This document shows, one piece after another, positions 19,866-27,338 of a stretch of DNA of 42,826 bases; position 1 is the stretch's first letter; every line of letters starts with the position of its first letter. The stretch covers positions 1 to 42,826 of the forward strand of contig MHVH01000001.1 in the NCBI GenBank assembly GCA_001825155.1, in the 5' to 3' direction. The DNA comes from Candidatus Zambryskibacteria bacterium RIFCSPHIGHO2_01_FULL_46_25 (lineage in GTDB: Bacteria > Patescibacteriota > Minisyncoccia > Phycocordibacterales > Zambryskibacteraceae). Made by a program: the position numbers and the translations under genes. The notes under the pieces were generated by a model. That model had not been told where the DNA came from and did no database searches. It saw only the letters and a program-made list of their open reading frames with translations.

Positions 19866-21137
19866 TCATTTAAACGTCAGTACCTTTTTTACGGATTTCT
19901 GGTCGGCGATATTCCCCACAATGGCCAGATTGAGTTTCTCGTTTTTGAAAATATCCCGAGCTACTTTCATCACATCTTTGGCGGTAACTTTGCGGATTTC
20001 CCTCTCAATCTCGCTTGGATTCTTGGGCTTCCCAGTGCCAATCTCCTCCGAGGCATAGAACTCTGCCAGCGAGTCCGTCGTCTCCAAATCCATGTATAGA
20101 TGACCTATGTGATGCTCCTTGGCCTTCAATAATTCTTCGTTGGATACAGGCGTCTGAGCAAGCTTCTTGCATTCCTCCAAAAGAATTTTAATCACTTCCT
20201 TGGTGCGAGAGACATTGATGCCTGTCGAGATGGCAAAAATGCCATGGTCAGTGTATTGGTCATGCCCTGCGCGAACGTAGTAACAGGCGCCCATCTCATC
20301 ACGCAGTTTGGTAAAGAGGCGTGAGGACATACCCTTGCCCAATATCTCGGCCAGTACGGCAGCGGTAGAAGATCTCTTATCCTTTGCTCCGTAGGTCGGG
20401 AAGGCCATGACCATGTGAGTTTGGTCAGTCTTCTTTTTGTGCACGAGAAGCCTCGGCAAGCTTTGCTTTACCCTTACCGCCGGCTTGGAAAGTTTTTTGC
20501 CCTTCGGAATATCTTTAAATCTTTTCTTCGTTTCCCTAAGCACCGCATCCACACTCATATCTCCCGCGACAACAACAATAGTCTTCGGCGCCACGTAGTG
20601 CTTGCCTCTATAGTCGACAAAATGCTTGCGGGTAAATTTCCTGATATTTTCCCGCGGGCCAAGAATACTTCTGCCAGCCGGCACATCGCCGTAAAGAAGT
20701 TCCGAGAGAACATACCAGACCTTCCTCTGTGGCAAATCTTCGTACATGCTAATCTCCTCGAGTATCACCCCCCTTTCTTTCTCCAAATCTTCTGCTGGCA
20801 AAGTAGGGTTGAGATATAGGTCGGAAATAATTTCAAATAGTTTTGGAAAATGTTTCTTGGCCGCCTTGGCGTAATAGCCGGTCATTTCGTGGGAGGTAAA
20901 GGCATTGTTTTCGGCGCCCAAAGCATCCAACTCCACGGCAATATCCTTTGCTTGTGGCCTGTTGGTCGTACCCTTAAAGCACATATGCTCGAGGAAGTGT
21001 GACAGGCCATTTTGCTCCTTGGTCTCGTAATTAGAACCGGTCTCCACCATGACCAGGACCATCACCGATGGGTTGCCCTTGACTGGCACGGTTATCACTC
21101 GCAAGCCATTCGGCAAAGTAGTCTTTTTGAAATTCAT
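19866..21137 (-). CDS. M16 family zinc peptidase
   Basis: LSHFLEHMCFKGT (HxxEH motif), NGLRVITVPV N-terminus, ERGVILEEISMYED. Confidence 0.92.
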   Translation of the reverse strand: MNFKKTTLPNGLRVITVPVKGNPSVMVLVMVETGSNYETKEQNGLSHFLEHMCFKGTTNRPQAKDIAVELDALGAENNAFTSHEMTGYYAKAAKKHFPKLFEIISDLYLNPTLPAEDLEKERGVILEEISMYEDLPQRKVWYVLSELLYGDVPAGRSILGPRENIRKFTRKHFVDYRGKHYVAPKTIVVVAGDMSVDAVLRETKKRFKDIPKGKKLSKPAVRVKQSLPRLLVHKKKTDQTHMVMAFPTYGAKDKRSSTAAVLAEILGKGMSSRLFTKLRDEMGACYYVRAGHDQYTDHGIFAISTGINVSRTKEVIKILLEECKKLAQTPVSNEELLKAKEHHIGHLYMDLETTDSLAEFYASEEIGTGKPKNPSEIEREIRKVTAKDVMKVARDIFKNEKLNLAIVGNIADQKSVKKVLTFK

Positions 21138-21153
21138 AGATGTATAGACTACC

Positions 21154-22365
21154 TTACTGAAGTTTTTCTTTCAAATCATCAATCCTAACCCTCTCCTGCT
21201 CGCCGGTGTCGCGGTCGCGGATGGTAACCATGTCATCGGTCAGAGTGTCGAAGTCGATGGTGATGCAATGTGGCGTGCCGATTTCGTCTTGCCTTCTGTA
21301 GCGCTTGCCGATATTGCCGTTGTCGTCGAATTCTATGTTGCCGAATTCTTTTTTAAGCATCAAGTAAACCTCGCGAGCTTTGGAGACCAGTTCCGGTTTG
21401 TTTTTGAGTAGCGGGAAAACCGCCGCGCGCACCGGCGCGATGTTTTTGTTCAGTTTTAGATAAACTCTTTTCTCCCCGCCTAATTCATCTTCGGTATAGG
21501 CCGAGGCTAGAACAGCAAGAACCGTTCTATCTACGCCCAGGGAAGGTTCTATTACGTGCGGGGTTAATCTGTCTCCAGTTTCTTCATCAAAGTATTCGAG
21601 GTCTGTGCCGCTTCTGGCAGAATGAGCCCTGAGATCATAATCGGTACGATACGCTAATCCCCACAACTCTTTGCGGCCGAACGGGTAATCGAATTCGAAA
21701 TCGATAGTGCGCTTGGAATAATGCGCTCTGTCTTCTGGCGGAACATCAAGTTCGACAATTTGTGTGATACCGATTTCCTTGCCGAATTCTCTCATTTTTT
21801 CGAGCCATTCCTGAAAATACTTTTCCCAATCTTTCTCCCTCACAAAATATTCAAGCTCCATCTGCTCGAATTCGCGCGAACGAAAAATGAAGTCACGCGG
21901 CGAAATCTCGTTACGGAAAGCTTTGCCTATTTGAGCAATACCAAACGGCAATTTTGGGTGGAAAGAATCAATTGTATTTTTGAAATTAACAAACATGCCT
22001 TGGGCAGTTTCCGGCCGAAGATAAGATGTGGTCGCTTCTTCCCCGGCGCCCACAGAAGTTTTAAACATTACGTTAAATCTCTGTCCGTCTTCCATCGGAT
22101 CGTCGAAGGTTGTTGCATGACCGGAAGCTTCCCACACCTGAGGATTCATGACAATAGAGGTCCTTATCCCGTATATATCTTCGCGGCTGGAAACAAAATT
22201 TCTCCACCAAAGTTTTTTGATATTATCCAGCAATTCATTGCCGTAGTGTCCGTAATCCCAGAAACCGGACATTCCTCCGTAGATTTCCGAACTCGGATAT
22301 ATAAACCCTCTTCGCTTGCAGAGCGAAACAATCTTCTCCATTAAATCTCCGTTTTTCTCGGTCAT
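21154..22365 (-). CDS. glyS: Glycyl-tRNA synthetase (single-chain class II)
   Basis: VSLCKRRGFIYPSSEIYGGMSGFWDYGHYG, TSYLRPETAQGMFVNFKN, PSLGVDRTVLAVL. Confidence 0.96.
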   Translation of the reverse strand: MTEKNGDLMEKIVSLCKRRGFIYPSSEIYGGMSGFWDYGHYGNELLDNIKKLWWRNFVSSREDIYGIRTSIVMNPQVWEASGHATTFDDPMEDGQRFNVMFKTSVGAGEEATTSYLRPETAQGMFVNFKNTIDSFHPKLPFGIAQIGKAFRNEISPRDFIFRSREFEQMELEYFVREKDWEKYFQEWLEKMREFGKEIGITQIVELDVPPEDRAHYSKRTIDFEFDYPFGRKELWGLAYRTDYDLRAHSARSGTDLEYFDEETGDRLTPHVIEPSLGVDRTVLAVLASAYTEDELGGEKRVYLKLNKNIAPVRAAVFPLLKNKPELVSKAREVYLMLKKEFGNIEFDDNGNIGKRYRRQDEIGTPHCITIDFDTLTDDMVTIRDRDTGEQERVRIDDLKEKLQ

Positions 22366-24293
22366 TTTTTTACCACTATATCATCCCCTTGGATAAATGC
22401 GGGGTCTTGCGTAAGCCGTGTGGTTAAGGGCTGGTTCGCGACCGTTACCGTATTGCCGGTCTCCAAATCCTTGCCCGAGAAGACAATACCCGTGACAAGG
22501 ACCGGCGCCGTGCCAAGCTGGCTCAAGGACGGCGTGAGAGCCACCTGGAACGAAGTTTCCCTGCCCGAAGTGGAGAACCCAGACCCGGCAGAAAGACTGC
22601 CGAGATTCCAGGTAAGAGTGTTCGTACCCCCGTCATAAGATAGTGTATCGCTCCCAGCGCTCTGGGCGGAAGCCATGGTAACACCCTGCCCAAGCTTGGC
22701 GACAACCTTCGCCTCGGCTATGTCATTTCTGGTATTGCCGATGTTCCAAACGACAGTGTAGGTAGTCTTGCTCTCCACCTTCGGCGGCATGGGTCCGGTA
22801 TTATCGAAAGGGCCGGTAGAATAAAGCGCTTTGGAAGAAAAGGTGACTTGCGAAGCGATTTTTATAGTGCTTGATTCGCTCACGGAGACAGCCGATGAGC
22901 CCACGGGCGTGCCTGTAAGCGAAATTCTCACGGTAATATCGCGATTGCCGATAGGCAAAATATTTTCTGGAAAGGAAGCGAGGGAGAAATTGAGAGTCCC
23001 TCCGTCGCCCGGCAGAAGTTCTGAAGCTCCGGCGGAATTCAGAATGTTCCAGGAGATAGTATTGCTACCGGAGTTGTAGAACCCGTCTTGCTGTACTCGA
23101 ACGCTCAACTTGTCGAGAGCCGCTCCAGCAAGATTTACTTCCACGCGCGGATTCACGAGCTTGTCCGGCAAATTATTTTGGAATCTTACCGACGCAGAAA
23201 TGGCTTGTCCCGCCGGCGCGACATAGGTAGGTGCTGCATCGCCGTTGAAGCTCGTTATAATAGCGATTGATGGGCGCTCTATAGCGATGGTCTCCTGTGC
23301 CGCCACTATAACCGATCTGAAATTGGGATTCACGCTTCCATTGTCGGAAACCCCGGCGTAGAAGCGAAACGTCCGCTCATCCAGATTCTCCCCCGTAAGG
23401 CGGCCCCTTATCTCAATTGTCTTTTCCGCTCCCGGGGATAAATCGCCAAGCGACCAGATATTGTTCTCCGATACCGCCGCCGGGCTCGCAGATACGGCGC
23501 TGTAACCGTAAGGATATTCCGCCCTAAGCATTACGTTTTTCAATATTTCGGTCGAACTTAGTTTGAGCTTCACTTTCGTAGTGAAGGTATCGCCCGAAGT
23601 TACGGAGAGTGGGCTTTCGACCGAAATAGTCATGGGAGCGCTGCCGATGGTTATCTCGTAGACCTTATCTTTGTAAAAAACGGCGTTTGAGCCCTTAACC
23701 TTGTACTCGACCGAGAACTTAATCTCCTTGACCTCGCCTGTCGTGCCTATGAGAACAAGGCGCACATTCCTCGCCACCTCATCACCGGCTTCTATGGCGC
23801 CGAGCTCGGTCTTGGTAAAGGTGAGACTATTTGCGGTATCGGTCGGGTCACGACTACCGGTGGGATATTGCACCGAGAAATTCGCCACCTCTAGGTCGGA
23901 GTTATTCGAATTCTTCACAGTCACGCCAAGCTCAAGTACTTCTCCGGCGGCGACGGTCGTGGGTCCGAGGACCGAGATGCCGACATTTTTCGAAGAGATG
24001 AAGTTCGACCCGCCGAGGAAAATTACTCCGGCAACTACGATAGTCGCCGCGAAGAAGAACAGGGCAAAAGCAAAAAACTTTTTCATGAATGGATTTATCT
24101 CCGGCACCTCTCTCTCGTGCATTAAGAGTTCGTTGAGTTCCGGCGATTGCCACTTCTCGCTCACCTCCGCGGCGGACGCATCCGCGTCCGCCGCTCGCAT
24201 AGCGGGCCTCTTGCCCAGAGGGTCGTGATACCGCGTCCGCGAATAAAGAGTATCGTCCAGACTGTCCACACTGCTTTTGTTGTCTTCTGACAT
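22362..24293 (-). CDS. Single-TM protein with repeated DUF11-like/Ig-like extracytoplasmic domains
   Basis: TM FAFALFFFAATIVVAGVIFLGG after ~70 aa; repeated VxVKNxSxxxLxN..V / WxLGxLxPG patterns. Confidence 0.6.
   Translation of the reverse strand: MSEDNKSSVDSLDDTLYSRTRYHDPLGKRPAMRAADADASAAEVSEKWQSPELNELLMHEREVPEINPFMKKFFAFALFFFAATIVVAGVIFLGGSNFISSKNVGISVLGPTTVAAGEVLELGVTVKNSNNSDLEVANFSVQYPTGSRDPTDTANSLTFTKTELGAIEAGDEVARNVRLVLIGTTGEVKEIKFSVEYKVKGSNAVFYKDKVYEITIGSAPMTISVESPLSVTSGDTFTTKVKLKLSSTEILKNVMLRAEYPYGYSAVSASPAAVSENNIWSLGDLSPGAEKTIEIRGRLTGENLDERTFRFYAGVSDNGSVNPNFRSVIVAAQETIAIERPSIAIITSFNGDAAPTYVAPAGQAISASVRFQNNLPDKLVNPRVEVNLAGAALDKLSVRVQQDGFYNSGSNTISWNILNSAGASELLPGDGGTLNFSLASFPENILPIGNRDITVRISLTGTPVGSSAVSVSESSTIKIASQVTFSSKALYSTGPFDNTGPMPPKVESKTTYTVVWNIGNTRNDIAEAKVVAKLGQGVTMASAQSAGSDTLSYDGGTNTLTWNLGSLSAGSGFSTSGRETSFQVALTPSLSQLGTAPVLVTGIVFSGKDLETGNTVTVANQPLTTRLTQDPAFIQGDDIVVKK
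24169..24194. repeat. Perfect hairpin in the 643-aa membrane protein CDS: gcggcggacgc atcc gcgtccgccgc
   Basis: 11-bp perfect arms, 4-nt loop. Confidence 0.9.
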
Positions 24294-24305
24294 ATATTTA
24301 CCTAA

Positions 24306-25154
24306 TTATATCATTTGTTTAAGTTTGTAAGCATTCCCATGCTTGAGCATTCCTAAATACGAAGCTCTCGATTCTTCAGACGGATTGATACTTAAATTCT
24401 TCCTCATTCTTCTCTTCGTCACCGTTCTCAAGACTCTATGGTCTGGAAAATGCACCCAACCCAAAAAATCTACACCAGAAGAAAGAGTTTTAATAAAAAC
24501 TTTATCGGGATGAAGTTGTAGTTTTAATTTTTCATTTAGGAATAGTTCGATATATCGAACTATTCCTACCAGATGATTTTTGTCGTGAGATAGAAAAACA
24601 AAGTCATCGGCGTATCTAATGTAATACCTTATCTTCAGTTTATGCTTAACGAACTGGTCAAATTTGTTCATGTAGACATTAACCAAAAGTTGAGAAGTGA
24701 GGTTGCCCAGAGGTAATCCTTTACTAGGAGCAGTTTCAAAGCTTTCGATAATCTGAGTTAGAAGCCAAATGACATTCTCGTCCTCGATGTAATTCAATAC
24801 GATATATCGTAGTGAATCGTGGTCTATGGAAGCGAAGAATTTTTTGATGTCACACTTCAAAATCCAGTATTGTTTGGTGTTGTTTTTAGACACTTTGCCT
24901 GCAAAATACTTGAATCTTTCCAGAGCTTTGTGCGTGCCTTTGTTTATACGGCAAGAATATGAGTCGGAGATGAACTTTTTATCGAAATAGGGATAAAGAA
25001 CTCTGTAGATAGCATGATGCAAGAGTCTATCTCGGACGGAAGCTTTGTGGATGTTTCTGGGCTTGGGGTCAGAAATGTTGAAGGCGTGATAAGGACCGTG
25101 GGTGTAGGTCTTATTTTTTAAATCCTGATGGAGAGCAAGGATATTGTCCATCAA
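24306..25154 (-). CDS. DGR-type reverse transcriptase; homologous sequence continues upstream in frame to ~25276
   Basis: DPKPRNIHKASVRDRLLHHAIYRVLYP, ILKCDIKKFFASIDH, GLPLGNLTSQLLVNVYMNKFDQFVK (DGR-like GxxxSQ motif), YIRYADDFVFLS (YADD). Upstream in-frame FNRFCHTYEHIISVENLLEAWKEFLNGKRGKRDVQEFHLNL fits an RT N-terminus. Confidence 0.92.
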   Translation of the reverse strand: MMDNILALHQDLKNKTYTHGPYHAFNISDPKPRNIHKASVRDRLLHHAIYRVLYPYFDKKFISDSYSCRINKGTHKALERFKYFAGKVSKNNTKQYWILKCDIKKFFASIDHDSLRYIVLNYIEDENVIWLLTQIIESFETAPSKGLPLGNLTSQLLVNVYMNKFDQFVKHKLKIRYYIRYADDFVFLSHDKNHLVGIVRYIELFLNEKLKLQLHPDKVFIKTLSSGVDFLGWVHFPDHRVLRTVTKRRMRKNLSINPSEESRASYLGMLKHGNAYKLKQMI

Positions 25155-25276
25155 ATTTAAATGGAACTCTTGGACGTCTCGTTTACCACGCTTGCCATTT
25201 AGGAATTCTTTCCAGGCTTCAAGCAGATTCTCAACCGAGATGATATGCTCATAGGTATGACAGAACCTATTAAAAG

Positions 25277-25286
25277 CCCCCCCCCC
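25277..25286. repeat. 10-nt homopolymer C/G tract between avd and RT 5' ends
   Basis: + strand taaaag(C)10aacggg. Confidence 0.95.
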
Positions 25287-25294
25287 AACGGGTT

Positions 25295-25660
25295 TTGCCC
25301 GGAGTTTTGGAAAAGATTAAGTGTGCTTATGTTGTCTGGCATAAAACTCATATAATTCTACCCCAAGTAAACCGATATACACTCGGAAACAAGATCGATA
25401 AGTTATTTATCGAGATAATAGGAAATGTCAGCGCTGCATCTTTCCTGCCGAAAGAGGAGAGGTTACCGGACGTGAGAAAATCAATCAGGAAACTGGACGT
25501 ACTTAAAATCTTGCTAATGGTCTTATGGGAGACAAAATCGATTACAAACAAAAAATATATTGAAATTTCTTCATTCCTAGATGAAATCGGAAGAATGCTT
25601 GGAGGTTGGCGTAATCAAATTTTAAAACAAAACTCCCAAACCGAAGTCTGGGAGAAATGA
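25295..25660 (+). CDS. avd: DGR accessory protein Avd-like (four-helix bundle)
   Basis: LPQVNRYTLGNKIDKLFIEIIGN...RLPDVRKSIRKLDVLKILLMVLWETKSITNKKYIEISSFLDEIGRMLGGWRNQI; start TTG as given or further upstream across the C tract. Confidence 0.85.
   Translation: MPGVLEKIKCAYVVWHKTHIILPQVNRYTLGNKIDKLFIEIIGNVSAASFLPKEERLPDVRKSIRKLDVLKILLMVLWETKSITNKKYIEISSFLDEIGRMLGGWRNQILKQNSQTEVWEK
25628..25655 (-). terminator. Rho-independent terminator after the TR (UUCG tetraloop)
   Basis: Minus strand ctcccagac ttcg gtttgggag ttttgtttt; 9-bp stem with one G-T wobble; embedded antisense in the avd 3' end. Confidence 0.7.
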
Positions 25661-25670
25661 GAGATTTGCG

Positions 25671-25766
25671 CACGCCCGCGAAGCGGTAGTTCCGGTTCCA
25701 CCTATTGTCGTTCCGGTTGACGTTCACCCTACGCTTGCCGTCGTTGCGGTTGAAGATCGCGTAGCA
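25671..25766 (-). repeat. DGR template repeat (TR)
   Basis: Aligns without gaps to 26091-26186 (offset 420). In frame it reads CYAIFNRNDGKRRVNVNRNDNRWNRNYRFAGVRK with AAC/AAT codons at variable positions. Confidence 0.88.
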
Positions 25767-25986
25767 TTGTACAATAAGCCATCTTTGCCACTGCCCCTCG
25801 AATACTCTTGGAGCTGTACAGTATTCCGCATCATAATGCGTTAGCTTACCATACCAAGTATCTTCATTTTTTGAGTTTGCATGCGCTACTCTTTCCGAAA
25901 CCTTGGTCGCGGAAATTCTCGGCGCATGGATACTGGATTCGGGGACTGGAAACCTTGGTCGCCAATACTTCCCTACTACCACGAAT

Positions 25987-25992
25987 ATTATA
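25987..25992 (-). promoter_or_regulatory. Candidate -10 (TATAAT) for TR RNA
   Basis: Minus strand tttttgtataat between the target-gene terminator and TR; no convincing -35. Confidence 0.3.
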
Positions 25993-26002
25993 CAAAAATT
26001 CA

Positions 26003-26030
26003 GGGCGAGCATTCTTGCGAATGCTCGCCC
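26003..26030 (-). terminator. Rho-independent terminator of the DGR target gene
   Basis: Minus strand gggcgagcattc gcaa gaatgctcgccc tgaattttt; perfect 12-bp stem. Confidence 0.8.
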
Positions 26031-26081
26031 AAGAGCTAGAGCCAAAGGATCTAGAAAACCCAGAAGCCCAAGCTCTAAGAA

Positions 26082-26696
26082 TCACTTGCGGACGCCCGCG
26101 AAGCGGTAGTGCCGATACCACCTGCTGCCGCGCCGGCGGACGTCGACGCCGCGCCTGCCGCCGCCGCGGCCGAAGATCGCGTAGCAAGCACGACCCCGCT
26201 TGTCTCGCCACTGAACGGCAACAGGTCGCTCGTCGGCGAAGGCGGGATCGTCGGCCATGACTTGTGCCACAGCGGCGGGGTCGGGGCGAAGACCGTGGGC
26301 TTCATACTCGCGGTCAAGTTCGTCGACTGTCGGGTCGTAGTCGAGTTCGAAGAACTCGACTCTATCCTTCGCCAGCCCCTCGAGCGGCATCTCGGCGAGG
26401 ACTTCCTCGTCGATGTACCACTTGATGCGACCGGTGGCATCAACCACCTGTGCCGCCGTCTTGGTGCGGTCGACCTTGACCGCCCGACGAATGATGTTCG
26501 ACACCATCTCGACGCGCTTCTGGAACAACGCGAACATTTCGCTCGCGAGCTCCTGCATGCCGAGAACCGTTTGCACAGTCTCCGCCTGGAACTCTCCGGC
26601 ATGCTTCTCGAGCAACGCCCGGTAGTTCGCGACAGCCTTGTTGATCTGTCCCGCCGTTGTAACCTGCTGTTCGGACGGGATCATGGTTTTAGCCAT
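26082..26696 (-). CDS. DGR target protein with C-terminal variable region
   Basis: MAKTMIPSEQQ...; C-terminus CYAIFGRGGGRRGVDVRRRGSRWYRHYRFAGVRK matches the TR translation at fixed positions and differs at every TR Asn codon; ATG at 26696 has an SD (gggag). Confidence 0.85.
   Translation of the reverse strand: MAKTMIPSEQQVTTAGQINKAVANYRALLEKHAGEFQAETVQTVLGMQELASEMFALFQKRVEMVSNIIRRAVKVDRTKTAAQVVDATGRIKWYIDEEVLAEMPLEGLAKDRVEFFELDYDPTVDELDREYEAHGLRPDPAAVAQVMADDPAFADERPVAVQWRDKRGRACYAIFGRGGGRRGVDVRRRGSRWYRHYRFAGVRK
26091..26186 (-). repeat. DGR variable repeat (VR)
   Basis: Paralogous to TR; 16 of 21 mismatches lie at TR coding-strand adenines. Confidence 0.88.
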
Positions 26697-26758
26697 GGCG
26701 TCGTCTCCCAAGCTGCGCTGGCATGCGGTAAATCCGCACCCATCAGCTTCTGTTTTCA

Positions 26759-26787
26759 ATTATACACCCAAATTAGATTTATGTCAA
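26759..26787 (-). promoter_or_regulatory. Consensus sigma70 promoter TTGACA-N17-TATAAT of the DGR target gene
   Basis: Minus strand ttgaca taaatctaatttgggtg tataat. Confidence 0.85.
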
Positions 26788-26852
26788 TGCTTCGCATCGC
26801 TTAAGGTTCGCTCGGGCTCTATGTGAGCAAGCTCCCATATTCCCTCGCTGCC

Positions 26853-27338
26853 TTAAGTCAAGTGACTATTTTGTAACCCTTCATTTATGGCTTTAACTAG
26901 CGATTTTTTTGGCAAATTCAAGTCGTCTAATTTTAGATAGCCCAAATGATAGAGAATTTGGGCGACGAAATCAATTTCTGCAACACCGAGTGTTGCAGAT
27001 TTTTCCACGACATCGAAGAGTTCGGGGTGTATCGCTTCGCCTTGGACAAGCTTCTCAAGGAGAGCGAGCGGTCGAGCAATTGCTTCTTCGGCGGGAATTT
27101 TCTTTATAAGTTCGGCTGAGGTCAGACGCCAGCTATCCTTCCCTCTCACCAGAGAAACGCTCGAGAGAGAAACCGGTTCTATATTGCCGCGCAATTTTGA
27201 CGCAGCTTTCCTCACGCCCAAAGCGGAGGCTCTGACGAGACCGAGATCGCGCGTGAGAATATTGTAAACGCGGTCAGCTTCCCGCACAGGTTGCGCGGAT
27301 AGAATAATCCCTTTTGTCGTATATATGTGATAGGACAC
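26853..27338 (-). CDS. recO: DNA repair protein RecO (short)
   Basis: MSYHIYTTKGIILSAQPVREADRVYNILTRDLGLVRASALGVRKAASKLRGNIEPVSLSSVSLVRGKDSWRLTSAE. Confidence 0.85.
   Translation of the reverse strand: MSYHIYTTKGIILSAQPVREADRVYNILTRDLGLVRASALGVRKAASKLRGNIEPVSLSSVSLVRGKDSWRLTSAELIKKIPAEEAIARPLALLEKLVQGEAIHPELFDVVEKSATLGVAEIDFVAQILYHLGYLKLDDLNLPKKSLVKAINEGLQNSHLT

Noticed and set aside
24306-25154. RT as group II intron maturase or retron RT
   Set aside because: No maturase/endonuclease domains and no intron-like RNA ends were seen; the GLPLGNLTSQ motif, Avd and TR/VR pair fit a DGR better.
25542-26045. 167-aa minus ORF through the TR
   Set aside because: It overlaps the TR, the TR terminator and the antisense avd 3' end. 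The Asn-rich part is the TR read in frame; no promoter/SD supports a separate protein.
25808-26260. + strand ORF (150 aa) and 25864..26211 minus ORF across VR/TR spacer
   Set aside because: Antisense or out of frame to the target gene; low-complexity Arg-rich translation is a by-product of GC-rich coding.
26082-26759. Longer TTG start for the DGR target (225 aa)
   Set aside because: The TTG at 26759 overlaps the -10 box; the ATG at 26696 has an SD.
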